Source of the DNA: UBA4733 sp036734945
GTDB taxonomy: Bacteria > Chloroflexota > UBA4733
Assembly: GCA_036734945.1 (NCBI GenBank)
Contig: DAIMXP010000028.1
Location: 1-64,000 of the forward strand
DNA length: 64,000 bases
Direction: 5' to 3'
The notes under the pieces are model-generated. The model had not been told where the DNA came from. It saw nothing but the letters and a program-made list of their open reading frames with translations, and did not search any database. The translations under genes were made by a program, and so were the position numbers. Shown piece by piece: positions 44,722 through 53,844 of this stretch; the stretch's first letter is position 1; the number at the start of each line of letters is the position of its first letter.

Positions 44722-46032
44722 TTACTTGCCGGCCAGTCGTCGCACCAGCTCGGCGGCCTGGCGGGTTATCGCCTCCCCCGCCTCAGGCGACCAGGCGGCT
44801 GGGTAGCCATAATAGCGATAGGCGATCTCAACCTCGTAGCCACCCTGCGGGTAGGCGTCGCGCGTCGGGAAGTAGCCGAGGTTGTCGTTCGTCCAACCGG
44901 CCACCAGCACCGGGAGTTCGGGCAGCACTGCCTTGACCTGCCGGCCGTAGTTGGCGAAGAACTCGCCCGGCAGCGCCGCCACAATGACCGGCCCGATCCG
45001 CAGCGCTTGCACTTCGGCGACGTAGGACGGGAGTGGGTCGGAGCCCCAGTGCAGACGGACCAGCCGGCGACTGTGCTCGCGGTGGGTAACCGCTGCGCCG
45101 CGATAGGCGACGCTCTCCGCTGGTTCGCTGCGCTCGATGTGCTGCCACTGTTGCTGGAGCGCGACAACCTCTTCCGCTCTTGCCAGGGGCTGGAAGGTGA
45201 GCGGCACGAGAGCCTGCACCCCCGCCACGTCGCTGGCAGCGGTGGCTACGGCCCGCTGCCACAGCGCCAGAGCGGCCGCGCCAATCGCTTGGCCAGCGTC
45301 ATCTACCGCCGGAAAGCCGCGCTGTGTCATGCGTGGATTGACGTCCCCAGCCGCGCCATTGATGAGGAGCACCGGTCCACTGCCGGCTGCTTCCAAGAAA
45401 CGTCGACTGACGCCGCACCAGTCGGCCGTGGCCAGTCGGTTCTCGGCGCCGGCAGCCACTGGATGGCAGGAATAGTGGAGCAGCGTACCCAGCGGCCGCC
45501 CGGCAGCATCCGCAATGGCCACGACCACCAGGTCGCGGTCCACCGGCCCTTCCTCGCCCGTCGGCGCCCGGCGGTTGATTGCCACGGCGCAGTGGCCCCG
45601 CTGCCAGCGCAAGCGTGCCGGGACGACGGCACCGGCGGCTTCCGCCACCAGCTCCGTCAGCGTCTGCTCCAGGCGCAGGAGATAGGCAGGATCGGCCGCC
45701 CCCGTGCTGGTGATGACGCCCGTCTCCGGCCCGCCGTGCGTGTGCGTGCAGGCGTACATCTGGTGCGTCGCCGGGATGCCGGTGGTCTGCTCGACCGCCG
45801 CTCGCAGGCGTCGCACGAGCGCCGACCCCAGGCCGATCAGGTCGCAGGAGACCAGCGCCACGCGGGCAACGCCGTCTGACGCCACCAGCGCCGTTGCCGT
45901 CAGCGGATCGTGGACCCCGGTACAGGGGCCGCCGCGGGCCAGAAAGCCGGAGAGGTCGATGCCCGCCGACGGCGTAATGTCCCGCCGGGCCAGACCACAA
46001 GACAGTCCTGGCTCCTCAGGCTGCGGTTTCAC
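44722..46032 (-). CDS. Neutral/alkaline ceramidase-like hydrolase
   Basis: A 436-residue protein with the start of the neutral/alkaline non-lysosomal ceramidase family: GLARRDITPSAGIDLSGFLA, HDPLTATALVASDGV, and the zinc-binding histidines in QMYACTHTHGGPETG; another histidine occurs in LLHYSCHPV. It lacks a signal peptide and the carboxyl ceramidase domain, which is common in bacterial relatives found in sugar-catabolic clusters. GTG 46032 follows AGGAGA. It is probably the first gene of the leftward cassette that continues with DegT. An amide or ester hydrolase is the safest prediction. Confidence 0.8.
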   Translation of the reverse strand: MKPQPEEPGLSCGLARRDITPSAGIDLSGFLARGGPCTGVHDPLTATALVASDGVARVALVSCDLIGLGSALVRRLRAAVEQTTGIPATHQMYACTHTHGGPETGVITSTGAADPAYLLRLEQTLTELVAEAAGAVVPARLRWQRGHCAVAINRRAPTGEEGPVDRDLVVVAIADAAGRPLGTLLHYSCHPVAAGAENRLATADWCGVSRRFLEAAGSGPVLLINGAAGDVNPRMTQRGFPAVDDAGQAIGAAALALWQRAVATAASDVAGVQALVPLTFQPLARAEEVVALQQQWQHIERSEPAESVAYRGAAVTHREHSRRLVRLHWGSDPLPSYVAEVQALRIGPVIVAALPGEFFANYGRQVKAVLPELPVLVAGWTNDNLGYFPTRDAYPQGGYEVEIAYRYYGYPAAWSPEAGEAITRQAAELVRRLAGK

Positions 46033-46062
46033 ATGCTGTCTCCTGCCATCCGAACCTGCGGC

Positions 46063-46420
46063 TCACGAGTTTGACGGATCGAGCAATCGCCTGACCTGCT
46101 GCCGAGTCGCCACCGGGATATCTTCGAGGTCGCAGGCGTTGCCGACCAGGTGGATAGGCAATGATGACGCGCGTCCGCGCAGTAATCCGCCGTTCCACAT
46201 CAGCCGGGTCTATGCAGAGCGTGAACGGGTCGACATCGGCGAACACCGGCACGCAATTCTGGAGCAAGATCGGAATCACGGTACCCATATCGGTAATCGG
46301 CGACGTGATCACTTCGGTGAGCAAGGCGATTTCCTCGTCGCCCAGCGTCCGTCCGTTCGGGTCGTTGATGCCGGGGAAGGGCGCGGTGCGCAGCGGCGCC
46401 AGCCGCGTTTCGGTGGCCAT
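46063..46420 (-). pseudogene. Remnant of a second DegT/DnrJ aminotransferase
   Basis: ATG 46420, behind GAGGAGAAAG, opens a typical DegT amino end PFPGINDPNGRTLGDEEIAL, then jumps across a deletion to QNCVPVFADVDPFTLCIDPA and ITARTRVII, then shifts frame into HLVGNACDLEDIPVATRQQV and a stop at 46065-46063. The cofactor lysine region and the entire second half are absent. The good ribosome site implies loss is recent. Confidence 0.7.
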
Positions 46421-46660
46421 GCTTTCTCCTCGATTCATACCAACATTGCCTGCCGCCATCATATACTACCGAGTGGCACGCACGCCGGGCGGGGTACAGT
46501 CCTGCATGAGCAGGCAGCGGGACCGACCACTATTGGACCGCCGCCGCGCCTTTGCCGGCTACCGCCCGGCCGAGGGCATTGGGGAGTTACGGCGATGTGC
46601 GATAATCGCGACGTCTCTGTCGCGAGCCGCTCTACGAGTTGCGGTCTGAAAAGGAACCCC

Positions 46661-47455
46661 ATGAAGATTTACGTCATTACCGACCTGGAAGGTCCAGCGA
46701 TGGTGTTCTCCTTTGACCAGACGCGTCTCCCCGAAGCAACGGAGCGGATCGCCCAGGCCAAACGGTTCTTGACGCGGGAGGTCAACGCCTGCGTGGACGG
46801 CATTCTCGACGTCGATGCGGCAGCCGAGGTGGTAGTGCTGGATGGACATGGCTCCGGCGGCATCGACTATGAACTGTTCCACGAGCAGGCGCAACTGATT
46901 GCCGGATATAGGCGCCCCTCCTTTGCCTGCCTGGACGAGACGTACGATGCCCTCTTTTTCGTCGGACAGCATGCGATGGCGGGAACGCCGGCGGCCCCGC
47001 TGGCGCATACCCAGTCCTCGCGAACGATTGAGTACTACCGGTTGAACGGCGAGCTAATCGGCGAGTTTGCCCAGCACGCGATCCTGGCGGGGACCCTGTT
47101 CGGCGTGCCTACCGCCTTCCTGTCTGGGGACGACAAAGCGGTGGCGGAGGCGCAGACGTTGGCGCCGGCGTTGGTGGGCGTGGTTACCAAGGTCGGCCTC
47201 GGGCTGGAAGCGGCGCGGTCAGTATCGCCCCGCCGAGCGCAGAAACTGATCCGCGCGGGAGCAGCGGAGGCGTGCCGACGGGTGCGCGCCAGGGCCATTC
47301 CACCGCTGCGCGTGGCCCCTCCCTACGAGTTAGAGATTCGCGTATTGCCTGGCCAGGAGGCTCGCTTGGCCGGCTATCTGCAGCGGGGCTTCGTGCCCGT
47401 GGACGAGCGAACCGTGCGGCGAGAGTCGGACGACCCGAGAGTTGTGTTAAGTTAA
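46661..47455 (+). CDS. M55 family D-aminopeptidase (DppA-like)
   Basis: A 264-residue zinc aminopeptidase of family M55. Metal-site motifs are at the amino end MKIYVITDLEGPAMVFSF (Asp8, Glu10), VVVLDGHGSGG, and FFVGQHAMAGT. DppA of Bacillus removes D-amino acids from short peptides. ATG 46661 is preceded by AAAAGGAA. It starts a rightward cassette with an isomerase and a beta-propeller protein. The natural target may be D-Ala-D-Ala or another D-amino peptide from cell walls, fitting the amino-acid theme of the window. Confidence 0.87.
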   Translation: MKIYVITDLEGPAMVFSFDQTRLPEATERIAQAKRFLTREVNACVDGILDVDAAAEVVVLDGHGSGGIDYELFHEQAQLIAGYRRPSFACLDETYDALFFVGQHAMAGTPAAPLAHTQSSRTIEYYRLNGELIGEFAQHAILAGTLFGVPTAFLSGDDKAVAEAQTLAPALVGVVTKVGLGLEAARSVSPRRAQKLIRAGAAEACRRVRARAIPPLRVAPPYELEIRVLPGQEARLAGYLQRGFVPVDERTVRRESDDPRVVLS

Positions 47456-47488
47456 GCGGCATGAAGACGGGGCAATAGGGGGTAACGG

Positions 47489-48283
47489 ATGAAACTGAGC
47501 TTGCTCACCTACCAGATGGCGCGCAGTTGGGAACTGTCCAAGATCATTGACGTGGCCCGGACCAGTGGGTTTGCCGCCATCGAGTTTCGGGTGGATGCGG
47601 GGCACCGGCACGGCGTCGAGTTGGAGGCGCCACCGGCACAACGGCGCGCCATCCGCAATCAACTCCAGGATGCCTACCTCGCGGTCGCCGCGCTGGGTAC
47701 CGGCTCCCGCTTCGACACACCGGACGCCCATCGACGGCAGGAGGTCGTCGAGCAGACCAAGCGCTACGTTGAATTGGCGGTCGAGGTGGGCTGTGGACGC
47801 ATCCGGGTCTTCGGCAATGATATGCCGAAGGGAGAAGCTGCTCCCGATCGCACCGAGGTGCTGCACTATGTCGGGGAGGCACTGCACGAGATCGGCACGT
47901 TCGCGCAGCCGTATGGCGTCGACGTGCTGCTCGAGATGCATGGCCAGTTCAACTATTGGGGCTTCGCTCGTGCAGCGGCGGAGTACGCCGCCCATGCCCG
48001 GGTTGGCCTTGTCTACAACTGTGACCAGCGTGATCTCGTCGGCGGGTCGGTGGCAGCAACCTACGGCGAGGTGCGGTCCCTCGTCCGCCACGTCCACATG
48101 CATGCACTGACGGACAGTTTCCCGTACCCGGAATTGTTTCGCCTGCTGGTGCGGGACGGCTACACCGGCTATCTTTCGTCAGAGGTGGAGCAAGAAGTGC
48201 CGCCCCCTGAGGAGTATTTGCAACTCTACGCCACATTGTTCCGTGCCTGGGCGGCCCAAGCTGAGTCACCCAGCGCCCGGTAA
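47489..48283 (+). CDS. Sugar phosphate isomerase/epimerase (TIM barrel)
   Basis: A 264-residue AP-endonuclease-2-type TIM barrel. Metal-binding residues are the Glu in VDVLLEMHGQF, the Asp in LVYNCDQRD, histidines in VRHVHMHAL and the Glu in GYLSSEVEQE. This is the pattern of xylose-isomerase-like sugar epimerases and inosose dehydratases. ATG 47489 follows a weak GGGGGTAACGG, 33 bases after the aminopeptidase gene. Substrate unknown. Confidence 0.87.
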   Translation: MKLSLLTYQMARSWELSKIIDVARTSGFAAIEFRVDAGHRHGVELEAPPAQRRAIRNQLQDAYLAVAALGTGSRFDTPDAHRRQEVVEQTKRYVELAVEVGCGRIRVFGNDMPKGEAAPDRTEVLHYVGEALHEIGTFAQPYGVDVLLEMHGQFNYWGFARAAAEYAAHARVGLVYNCDQRDLVGGSVAATYGEVRSLVRHVHMHALTDSFPYPELFRLLVRDGYTGYLSSEVEQEVPPPEEYLQLYATLFRAWAAQAESPSAR

Positions 48284-48363
48284 TCCCCACGTCCGGAACG
48301 GTCAGTCTGTACTGAGCGGTTAGCAAGGCCGCTCTGACCCAGTATATACGAGGAGAGATAACA

Positions 48364-48393
48364 ATGAGGATCGCACTCCATACGCATGTTTGA
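48364..48393 (+). other. Nine-codon leader ORF with a strong ribosome site
   Basis: GAGGAGAGA (48350-48358) precedes ATG 48364, which opens MRIALHTHV and stops at TGA 48391-48393. The next gene's ATG (48386) lies inside it in another frame and has no ribosome site of its own. Either this is a leader peptide giving coupled re-initiation, or it is the true start of a gene later altered by a frame change. Confidence 0.5.
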
Positions 48394-50140
48394 GCAGTTG
48401 GCTACCTTTCGCCAGCGCGGGGGCGTGCTGGTGGAGCTGGTAGGACCTGGACCCGAGGCCGGCAGCGAGCGCCTCTACCAAAGTTACATCTATACCGGCG
48501 CCAGCCTGGAAATCGTCGCCGTCGACCCGGCGACCGGCGAGGCTCGGGTCTTCCCCAGCCCCGTTTCCACCGAGTATGGCGCCTGGGGGATGACGCTTGG
48601 CGCCGACGGCAACCTCTACATTGGCACGCTGCCGCACGCCCACCTCTTCCGCCTTGATCCGCGGCGCGGCGTGCTGGAGGACATCGGGCAGCCCAGTCCG
48701 CACGAGCAATACATCTGGCAGCTCACCGCGGCGCCCGACGGACGGCTCTACGGCTGTACCTACCCATCGGCCGGGCTGGTGCGTTTCGACCCGGCGACAG
48801 GACACAGCGAAGATTTGGGCCGGATGGATGACGAAGAGCAGTACGCTCGCTCTGTAGCAGCAAGTGACGACGGCTTTGTCTACATCGGTATTGGCACCAG
48901 CCACGCTGGTGTGGTTGCCTACGACGTCGCCAGTGGTACACACCGGGAGTTGCTGCCGGAGGTCTACCGCAGCACCGGCACGGCGGCCGTCCAGCGCGGG
49001 GCCGACGGCCGCGTCTATGCCCAGGTCGCCGGTCAGTGGTTCCGGCTTGCGCGCTGGGAGGCGCAGCCCGTGACCGATGCCGAGGTAGTGGGGCCAGTGC
49101 CGCGCAACCGGTTGCACGATGGCCGGTTGGTCGACACGAGCGGCGGCGGGGTACGCCTGCACCGGCCTGACGGCGCGGTTCAGACGATCGGCCCGCTGCG
49201 CTACGCCGGCGGACTCATCCGCGTCTTTCGGCTCGCCCCCGGCCCGGATGATTTGCTCTACGGCAGCGCCGTCCTGCCGGCCCACTTCTTTGCTATCGAC
49301 CCGCAACATGGTACGCAACACTACTTTGGTCAGGTCGGCGGCGGCGAGCTCTATAGCCTGCTGCGCTACGGCGAGGACCTGCTTCTGGCCGCCTACTCCG
49401 GACTGGCCCCGTTGATGCGCTTTGACCCGCATCGTCCCTTCGCGTCCGCCAGCGGGGCCGAAGGCAATCCCTTGCTGGTCACCTATCCAGACCAGGAGGG
49501 TAGCTGGCGTCCCATGGCAATGATCGCGGGACCAGGTGGCGCAGTGTACCTGGGCGCCGTCTCCGGCTACGGGAAGTTGGGCGGCCCGCTCACCGTCTGG
49601 GACCCGGCCACCAACCAAGTCGACAGCTACCTTCATCTGGTACGCGATCAGAGTGTCGTCACCCTGGCAACGGCGGGCGACTATATTGCCGGCGGCACGA
49701 GCGTTGGGGGCGGCGGGGGCAGCCGGCCCACACAGACGGAGGCGCGGCTCTTCCTCTGGGATCCCCGTTCGCGTCAGAAGCTGTTTGAGACGGCGCCGGT
49801 GCCTGGCGCTCGGGAACTGACCGATCTCCTTCAGGCGCCGAATGGACTGATCTTCGGCATCGCCGGCGGCGAGACGCTCTTCGCCTTCGATGCTACCACT
49901 CGCTCAGTCATGCATACGGCGCCCCTGCCGTTCCGCGGTGTTCCTTACAACAGCGTCGCGCTCGGTCCCGATGGAGGCATCTGGGGACTTGCCAACCGGG
50001 GCGTCTTCCGGATCGACCCGACCACGCGCGAGGTTCGGCTGGTGGCGGAGGCGCCCGAGCCGGTGACCGCCGGCTTCGCCCTGACGGGGGACCGACTCTA
50101 CTTTGCCTGCGGGGCCAACATCTATCGCTACGCCCTGTGA
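48386..50140 (+). CDS. Beta-propeller protein of unknown function
   Basis: A 584-residue protein made of repeating blades with the pattern LY-G-x-hydrophobic and FDPxTG, for example NLYIGTLPHAHLFRLDPRRG, RLYGCTYPSAGLVRFDPATG, FVYIGIGTSHAGVVAYDVAS and GLIFGIAGGETLFAFDATTR. This resembles NHL/Kelch/SMP-30-type propellers, with about 10-12 blades that may form two rings. No signal peptide, no catalytic motif recognised. It ends the cassette after the TIM-barrel isomerase. It could be a lactonase, an epimerase partner or a sensor. The start depends on the overlapping leader ORF. Confidence 0.72.
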   Translation: MFEQLATFRQRGGVLVELVGPGPEAGSERLYQSYIYTGASLEIVAVDPATGEARVFPSPVSTEYGAWGMTLGADGNLYIGTLPHAHLFRLDPRRGVLEDIGQPSPHEQYIWQLTAAPDGRLYGCTYPSAGLVRFDPATGHSEDLGRMDDEEQYARSVAASDDGFVYIGIGTSHAGVVAYDVASGTHRELLPEVYRSTGTAAVQRGADGRVYAQVAGQWFRLARWEAQPVTDAEVVGPVPRNRLHDGRLVDTSGGGVRLHRPDGAVQTIGPLRYAGGLIRVFRLAPGPDDLLYGSAVLPAHFFAIDPQHGTQHYFGQVGGGELYSLLRYGEDLLLAAYSGLAPLMRFDPHRPFASASGAEGNPLLVTYPDQEGSWRPMAMIAGPGGAVYLGAVSGYGKLGGPLTVWDPATNQVDSYLHLVRDQSVVTLATAGDYIAGGTSVGGGGGSRPTQTEARLFLWDPRSRQKLFETAPVPGARELTDLLQAPNGLIFGIAGGETLFAFDATTRSVMHTAPLPFRGVPYNSVALGPDGGIWGLANRGVFRIDPTTREVRLVAEAPEPVTAGFALTGDRLYFACGANIYRYAL

Positions 50141-50367
50141 GCCAACTCCTGCACCAGCGTCTTGCACCGTCCGAGCCCATCTTCCAGGTTCTGCACAACC
50201 ATGCGAGTCGCTTCGGCGCGGGCAACCGCCTCGATACGCTCCGCGGCGCTGAGGGGCTGCCCCCTTGCCACTGACGCCTTCAGCAGCGGCGCCATGGCAA
50301 CCGCATCCTGTCGGCGCGCCCCCCGAGGTCCTGCAACTGCCTCGCGCTGGTGGCGTCCTGTACTCAC
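50128..50367 (-). pseudogene. Unidentified gene remnant
   Basis: A 79-codon leftward frame whose last part, LSAAERIEAVARAEATRMVV and LEDGLGRCKTLVQELAHRA, has the composition of a genuine helical protein end rather than a shadow. No family was recognised and no start signal is present. It overlaps the end of the propeller gene. The rest of 50141-50381 shows nothing. Confidence 0.35.
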
Positions 50368-50381
50368 GCCTTTCGTAAGCT

Positions 50382-51956
50382 CTAATCGCCGAGGAAGCCG
50401 CGGGCGATATCCGGAACCTGCTTGAGCAGGTCATTGAGCGGACCATCAACCTGTTGGGCAAACTGGACGGCGCTGATCTTGCCTTGCAGCACCTGGCTGT
50501 ATATGGGCGTAAAAAGGGCGACCATTTTGGGATAGATGGTGGTGACGGGCGTGTACTGGTAGTGGTTGTTCTCCAGCATATCCAGCACCATCTGGAAATT
50601 GCGGCCCACCGTACCCGGCACTTGTGGCTTGAGGAAATCATTCGACTCCGCCACTTTGCGAAACGGCGGTACGCCCAGGCCATCCTTGGCGACGAGTTGG
50701 CTCTCGCCGACCTGGCCAGTGACGAATGCCGCTAGGGCAAAGGCATTCTCCGGCGATTTCGTGCCAGACGCTACCATGACCGAGTCGGCCGGATTGCGCG
50801 TGAACGCTCCCGCCTTACCGCTCGGCATGGGCGCCATGTCGTAGTTGACATCCTGTTTCTTGGCGGCGATATAGAAGGCCTCCGTGACGTTATTTGCCCA
50901 CATGGCGATTTTGCCGTCGATAAACGCGAGTAGCGTATCGCCGAGCGCTTTCGCCTCATCGGCGTTGGGGTGGACGTGATACTTGTTGATCAGGTCGGCG
51001 TGGTACTGGAAACCATCGGTCGTCTCCGGCATCGTGATCGTCGACTTGGTGTGATCGGCGTTGAGGATCGTACCGCCGTTCCCCCAGATGGTCTCCAGGC
51101 TGTCGCGCCAGTCGAGGGGCCAGCTCACTCCAAAGGTCTTGCCGGCGCCAGTGCCGGTCGTGAGCTTCTGCGCTCGTGTGACCAACTCATCCCACGTCCA
51201 GGTAGGATCGCCCCACTTCGCGGGCGGTAGCGCCACACCGTGAGCGGCGAACACATCCTTGTTGTAGAAGATGACGATGGGCTGGAGATCCAGCGGCATA
51301 GTGAGCAACTTGCCGCCGATGTGCGCCTTGTTCCATTCTTGCGGAAAGTATGTGTCACTGGCGATCTTCGCTCGTGCGGCGTACGAGGTCAGATCAAGCA
51401 GCAACCCCTGGGCGTAGAAGCCGGGCATCCACTTGGTCTCAATGTCGGCGGCATCGGGCGAGGTCCCTCCGGCGGCCAGCACGATCAGCTTTTGCTGCAA
51501 GTCCTGGCCCGCGAACAGTTCGACGTTGACCTTGACCCCAGGCTGCTGCTGCTCGAAGGCGCTGACGATATCGCCTTCGTCGACCGAGAACGGCTTACTG
51601 GTGTTCTGGGTGGTGTAGCGAAGCTGGACGCCAGCGGCAGAAGCGCTGCTGGCAGCGGCCACCGGGGTCGAACTGGTGGTGACGGCCGATTGACTGGTCG
51701 TTACCGCGCTGCTGGTGGTCGCCAACGCGCTTGTGGACGTTGCCTGCGTGACGGTAGTGCCGGCTGCGGGAGCGGTGGACGTGACAGGGACACTGGCAGC
51801 GGCGCTGGTGCTCAAGGCAGAGGACGCCGTGGCGGAGGCCAGTGTTGTCGTCCCAGCCGAGCCGCCGCAGGCGTCCAGCAAAGCCGTTCCGGCGAGTAGG
51901 AGCATCGTCGCGGCGCTGGTCTGGAGGATCCTACGTCGCGTCAGTACCTTGGCCAT
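50382..51956 (-). CDS. ABC transporter solute-binding lipoprotein
   Basis: A 524-residue binding protein. ATG 51956 follows AAAGGA. The signal has TRRRILQTSAA and lipobox LLDAC (Cys30), then a long Ala/Ser/Thr tether. Mature blocks are VSAFEQQQPGVKVNVELFAG, LAAGGTSPDAADIETKWMPG, FYNKDVFAAHGVALPPAKWG and WTWDELVTRAQKL. It is family 1 and probably binds an oligosaccharide. It is followed in the same direction by nothing but the fragment at 50128, so no importer partner is near. Confidence 0.88.
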   Translation of the reverse strand: MAKVLTRRRILQTSAATMLLLAGTALLDACGGSAGTTTLASATASSALSTSAAASVPVTSTAPAAGTTVTQATSTSALATTSSAVTTSQSAVTTSSTPVAAASSASAAGVQLRYTTQNTSKPFSVDEGDIVSAFEQQQPGVKVNVELFAGQDLQQKLIVLAAGGTSPDAADIETKWMPGFYAQGLLLDLTSYAARAKIASDTYFPQEWNKAHIGGKLLTMPLDLQPIVIFYNKDVFAAHGVALPPAKWGDPTWTWDELVTRAQKLTTGTGAGKTFGVSWPLDWRDSLETIWGNGGTILNADHTKSTITMPETTDGFQYHADLINKYHVHPNADEAKALGDTLLAFIDGKIAMWANNVTEAFYIAAKKQDVNYDMAPMPSGKAGAFTRNPADSVMVASGTKSPENAFALAAFVTGQVGESQLVAKDGLGVPPFRKVAESNDFLKPQVPGTVGRNFQMVLDMLENNHYQYTPVTTIYPKMVALFTPIYSQVLQGKISAVQFAQQVDGPLNDLLKQVPDIARGFLGD

Positions 51957-52042
51957 GGATATGGTTCCTTTCTAGAGACGCTCCGGCCAACGTTGCCGGT
52001 GCGGCCGGTAGCGCCAACCTTAGCCGCTCGACCGCGATCGAC

Positions 52043-52071
52043 ATTGTAGCGGCAAGCGGGCAAGGCTGCAA
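52043..52071 (-). promoter_or_regulatory. Sigma70-type promoter of the binding-protein gene
   Basis: Leftward TTGCAG (52071-52066) and TACAAT (52048-52043) are 17 bases apart, about 87 bases before the start codon at 51956. Confidence 0.55.
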
Positions 52072-52094
52072 GAATGCCTGTACTCGCCCAGCGG

Positions 52095-53627
52095 CTACTT
52101 CGCCAACTGGTCGAGCAGCGGCTGGACCTGCTGGTTAATCGTCTGAAGGCTATCCTTGACTGCCCGCGAGCCGTCCCAAGACTTCGCCATTTCCTTGTTG
52201 GCAATACTGCGGATGTCCAGGTTGGCGCCGCTGCTGGCGACCACGCGGGAGTAGGTGGCGGCAGCCGGCAGTTGGTCCGTATGCTGCACGCCGGCGTCCT
52301 GGAAGGGCTTCTGGTAGCCGGCGCCTTCAGCCAGCGATTTGCGGCTGGGCATGCGCCCGGTGTCGGCGGCGAAGGTGGTCAGGAACTCCGGGCTGACCAG
52401 GTACTTGAGGAAAGTCCAGGCGTTGTCGACCTCCTTGCTGCCCTTGGGTATTTGCAGGCCGTCCGGGAAGGCCGCAGTGCTGTTCTTGCCGCTGGGACCC
52501 TTCGGGTAGGGGGCCACGGCCCAGGCCAGGTTGGCCTTGTTCTTTTGCACGAGCGACAGAATCGTTGGCCCATCGACCAGATCCATCGCGTAGGTGCCGA
52601 ACCAGAATCCACCGAGCTGCGGGTTCGCCTTGAGTTCGGCGGCGGTCGGCGAACTATGGTCTTTCTGTATCATATTGACCCAGAGGCTCACGGCGTCGAT
52701 GACCCCTTGCTGGTCGAACATCGCCTTGGTGGGATTCTCGTCCTTATCGAAAAAGTCCGCGCCGTAGTCCCAGACCGGCATGCACCAGCGTGCGTAATCG
52801 TTATAGACGCGGATGCCGAACTGGCTCTTGTCCGGCCTGGTGAGCTTGATCGCCGCGTCCTGCACGTCGGTCCAGGTCCACGTGGCGTCCGGCTCCTTGA
52901 TGCCGGCAGCCTGGAACATCTGCGGCACGTAGTAGAAACCGACGACATACAGATCGGTGGAGAGGCCGAGCTTGGCGCCTTGCCAGGTGAAGGCTTCGTA
53001 GGTGATGGGGTAGAAGTCGTCCAGGGGATACTTGTCGCGGGCAATGAGCGAACTGAGATCCTGCAGTGTCCCTTTGGCGGCATAGGAGGGGAAGACGATG
53101 TTGTTCAACATCACCACGTCCGGCGGCGCCCCGCCGGCCATCATCGTTTGGAGCTTGGTATAGTAGTCGCCGCCGGTTCCCGAGACGGCCACCTGCTTAC
53201 CGGGGTTGGCGGCAACGTACTTCTTGGCGTAGCCATCATATTGGCCAGCCTCCGCCGGGTTCGAGACATAGGCCCAGAAGTTGACGGTACCGGCCTTCGG
53301 CACGACGTTCGCCACGGTGCTGGAGGTCGCCGTCGCTGCGCCGGCCTTGGTCGCACTGGTTGTGGTGGCCTTGACCGCCGAGGTGGCGATGCCGCTGGTC
53401 ACAACGCCGGATGGCGTTGCGCTGCTGGTGGCCGCGGCGCCGCCGGGTGTACTCAGGACCGCCGTGCTTGCCGCAGTGGTTGCCGTACCCGTACCGGTGG
53501 ACGCTGGCGAGGCGCCACAAGCCGCCAGCAGCGCCGTGCCGCCAGTAGCGAGAGCAAGGACGCTCAAACGGAGCGCCATTCGCCGGGAGATGGCAGAGGA
53601 GGACAATGGTCGCCCTGAGGCTGTCAT
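52095..53627 (-). CDS. ABC transporter solute-binding lipoprotein
   Basis: A 510-residue binding protein. ATG 53627 is preferred over 53669 because AAAGGA precedes it and the signal peptide is then of usual form, with ISRRMALRLSVLAL and lipobox LLAAC (Cys37). After the tether come YVSNPAEAGQYDGYAKKYVA, MMAGGAPPDVVMLNNIVFPS, FYYVPQMFQAAGIKEPD and WTWTDVQDAAIKL. It points the same way as the gene at 50382 but the two are not closely alike. It is the sixth substantially complete binding protein, again without permeases. Confidence 0.88.
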   Translation of the reverse strand: MTASGRPLSSSAISRRMALRLSVLALATGGTALLAACGASPASTGTGTATTAASTAVLSTPGGAAATSSATPSGVVTSGIATSAVKATTTSATKAGAATATSSTVANVVPKAGTVNFWAYVSNPAEAGQYDGYAKKYVAANPGKQVAVSGTGGDYYTKLQTMMAGGAPPDVVMLNNIVFPSYAAKGTLQDLSSLIARDKYPLDDFYPITYEAFTWQGAKLGLSTDLYVVGFYYVPQMFQAAGIKEPDATWTWTDVQDAAIKLTRPDKSQFGIRVYNDYARWCMPVWDYGADFFDKDENPTKAMFDQQGVIDAVSLWVNMIQKDHSSPTAAELKANPQLGGFWFGTYAMDLVDGPTILSLVQKNKANLAWAVAPYPKGPSGKNSTAAFPDGLQIPKGSKEVDNAWTFLKYLVSPEFLTTFAADTGRMPSRKSLAEGAGYQKPFQDAGVQHTDQLPAAATYSRVVASSGANLDIRSIANKEMAKSWDGSRAVKDSLQTINQQVQPLLDQLAK

Positions 53628-53661
53628 GCGCTGTGGTCCTTTGCTACATGCTGTGCCGCAC

Positions 53662-53844
53662 TCAGACACGCGGTACCCCGAGTATATCCAGTGTTATCGC
53701 CTGCTTCAATCGTCGTACCAGCCCCTCATTCATTGGCCCGTCCCAACGGCCGCCCACACGCACCGCGCGACCGCTATGGAACTGGCTGATCCCCGCCGTC
53801 TGCAGCATTGGAATGTGCTCCAGACGCAACCCCCCCGACGTCCG
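53662..53844 (-). pseudogene. cutC: Carboxyl-terminal remnant of a CutC-like protein
   Basis: Leftward reading gives SGGLRLEHIPMLQTAGISQF, then HSGRAVRVGGRWDGPMNEGL and VRRLKQ, ending at TGA 53664-53662. The blocks GG(I/L)RxEH(I/V)PxL and FHxGR are typical of the end of CutC-type TIM barrels. About two thirds of the gene is missing. It lies in the 307-base gap between the divergent binding-protein and isomerase genes, and the promoter of the binding-protein gene falls within its last codons, so its decay was followed by reuse of the DNA. The rest of the gap up to 53934 holds only an AT-rich patch at 53883-53896. Confidence 0.65.
53681..53709 (-). promoter_or_regulatory. Sigma70-type promoter of the binding-protein gene
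   Basis: Leftward TTGAAG (53709-53704) and TATACT (53686-53681) are 17 bases apart, 54 bases before the ATG at 53627. Confidence 0.55.
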
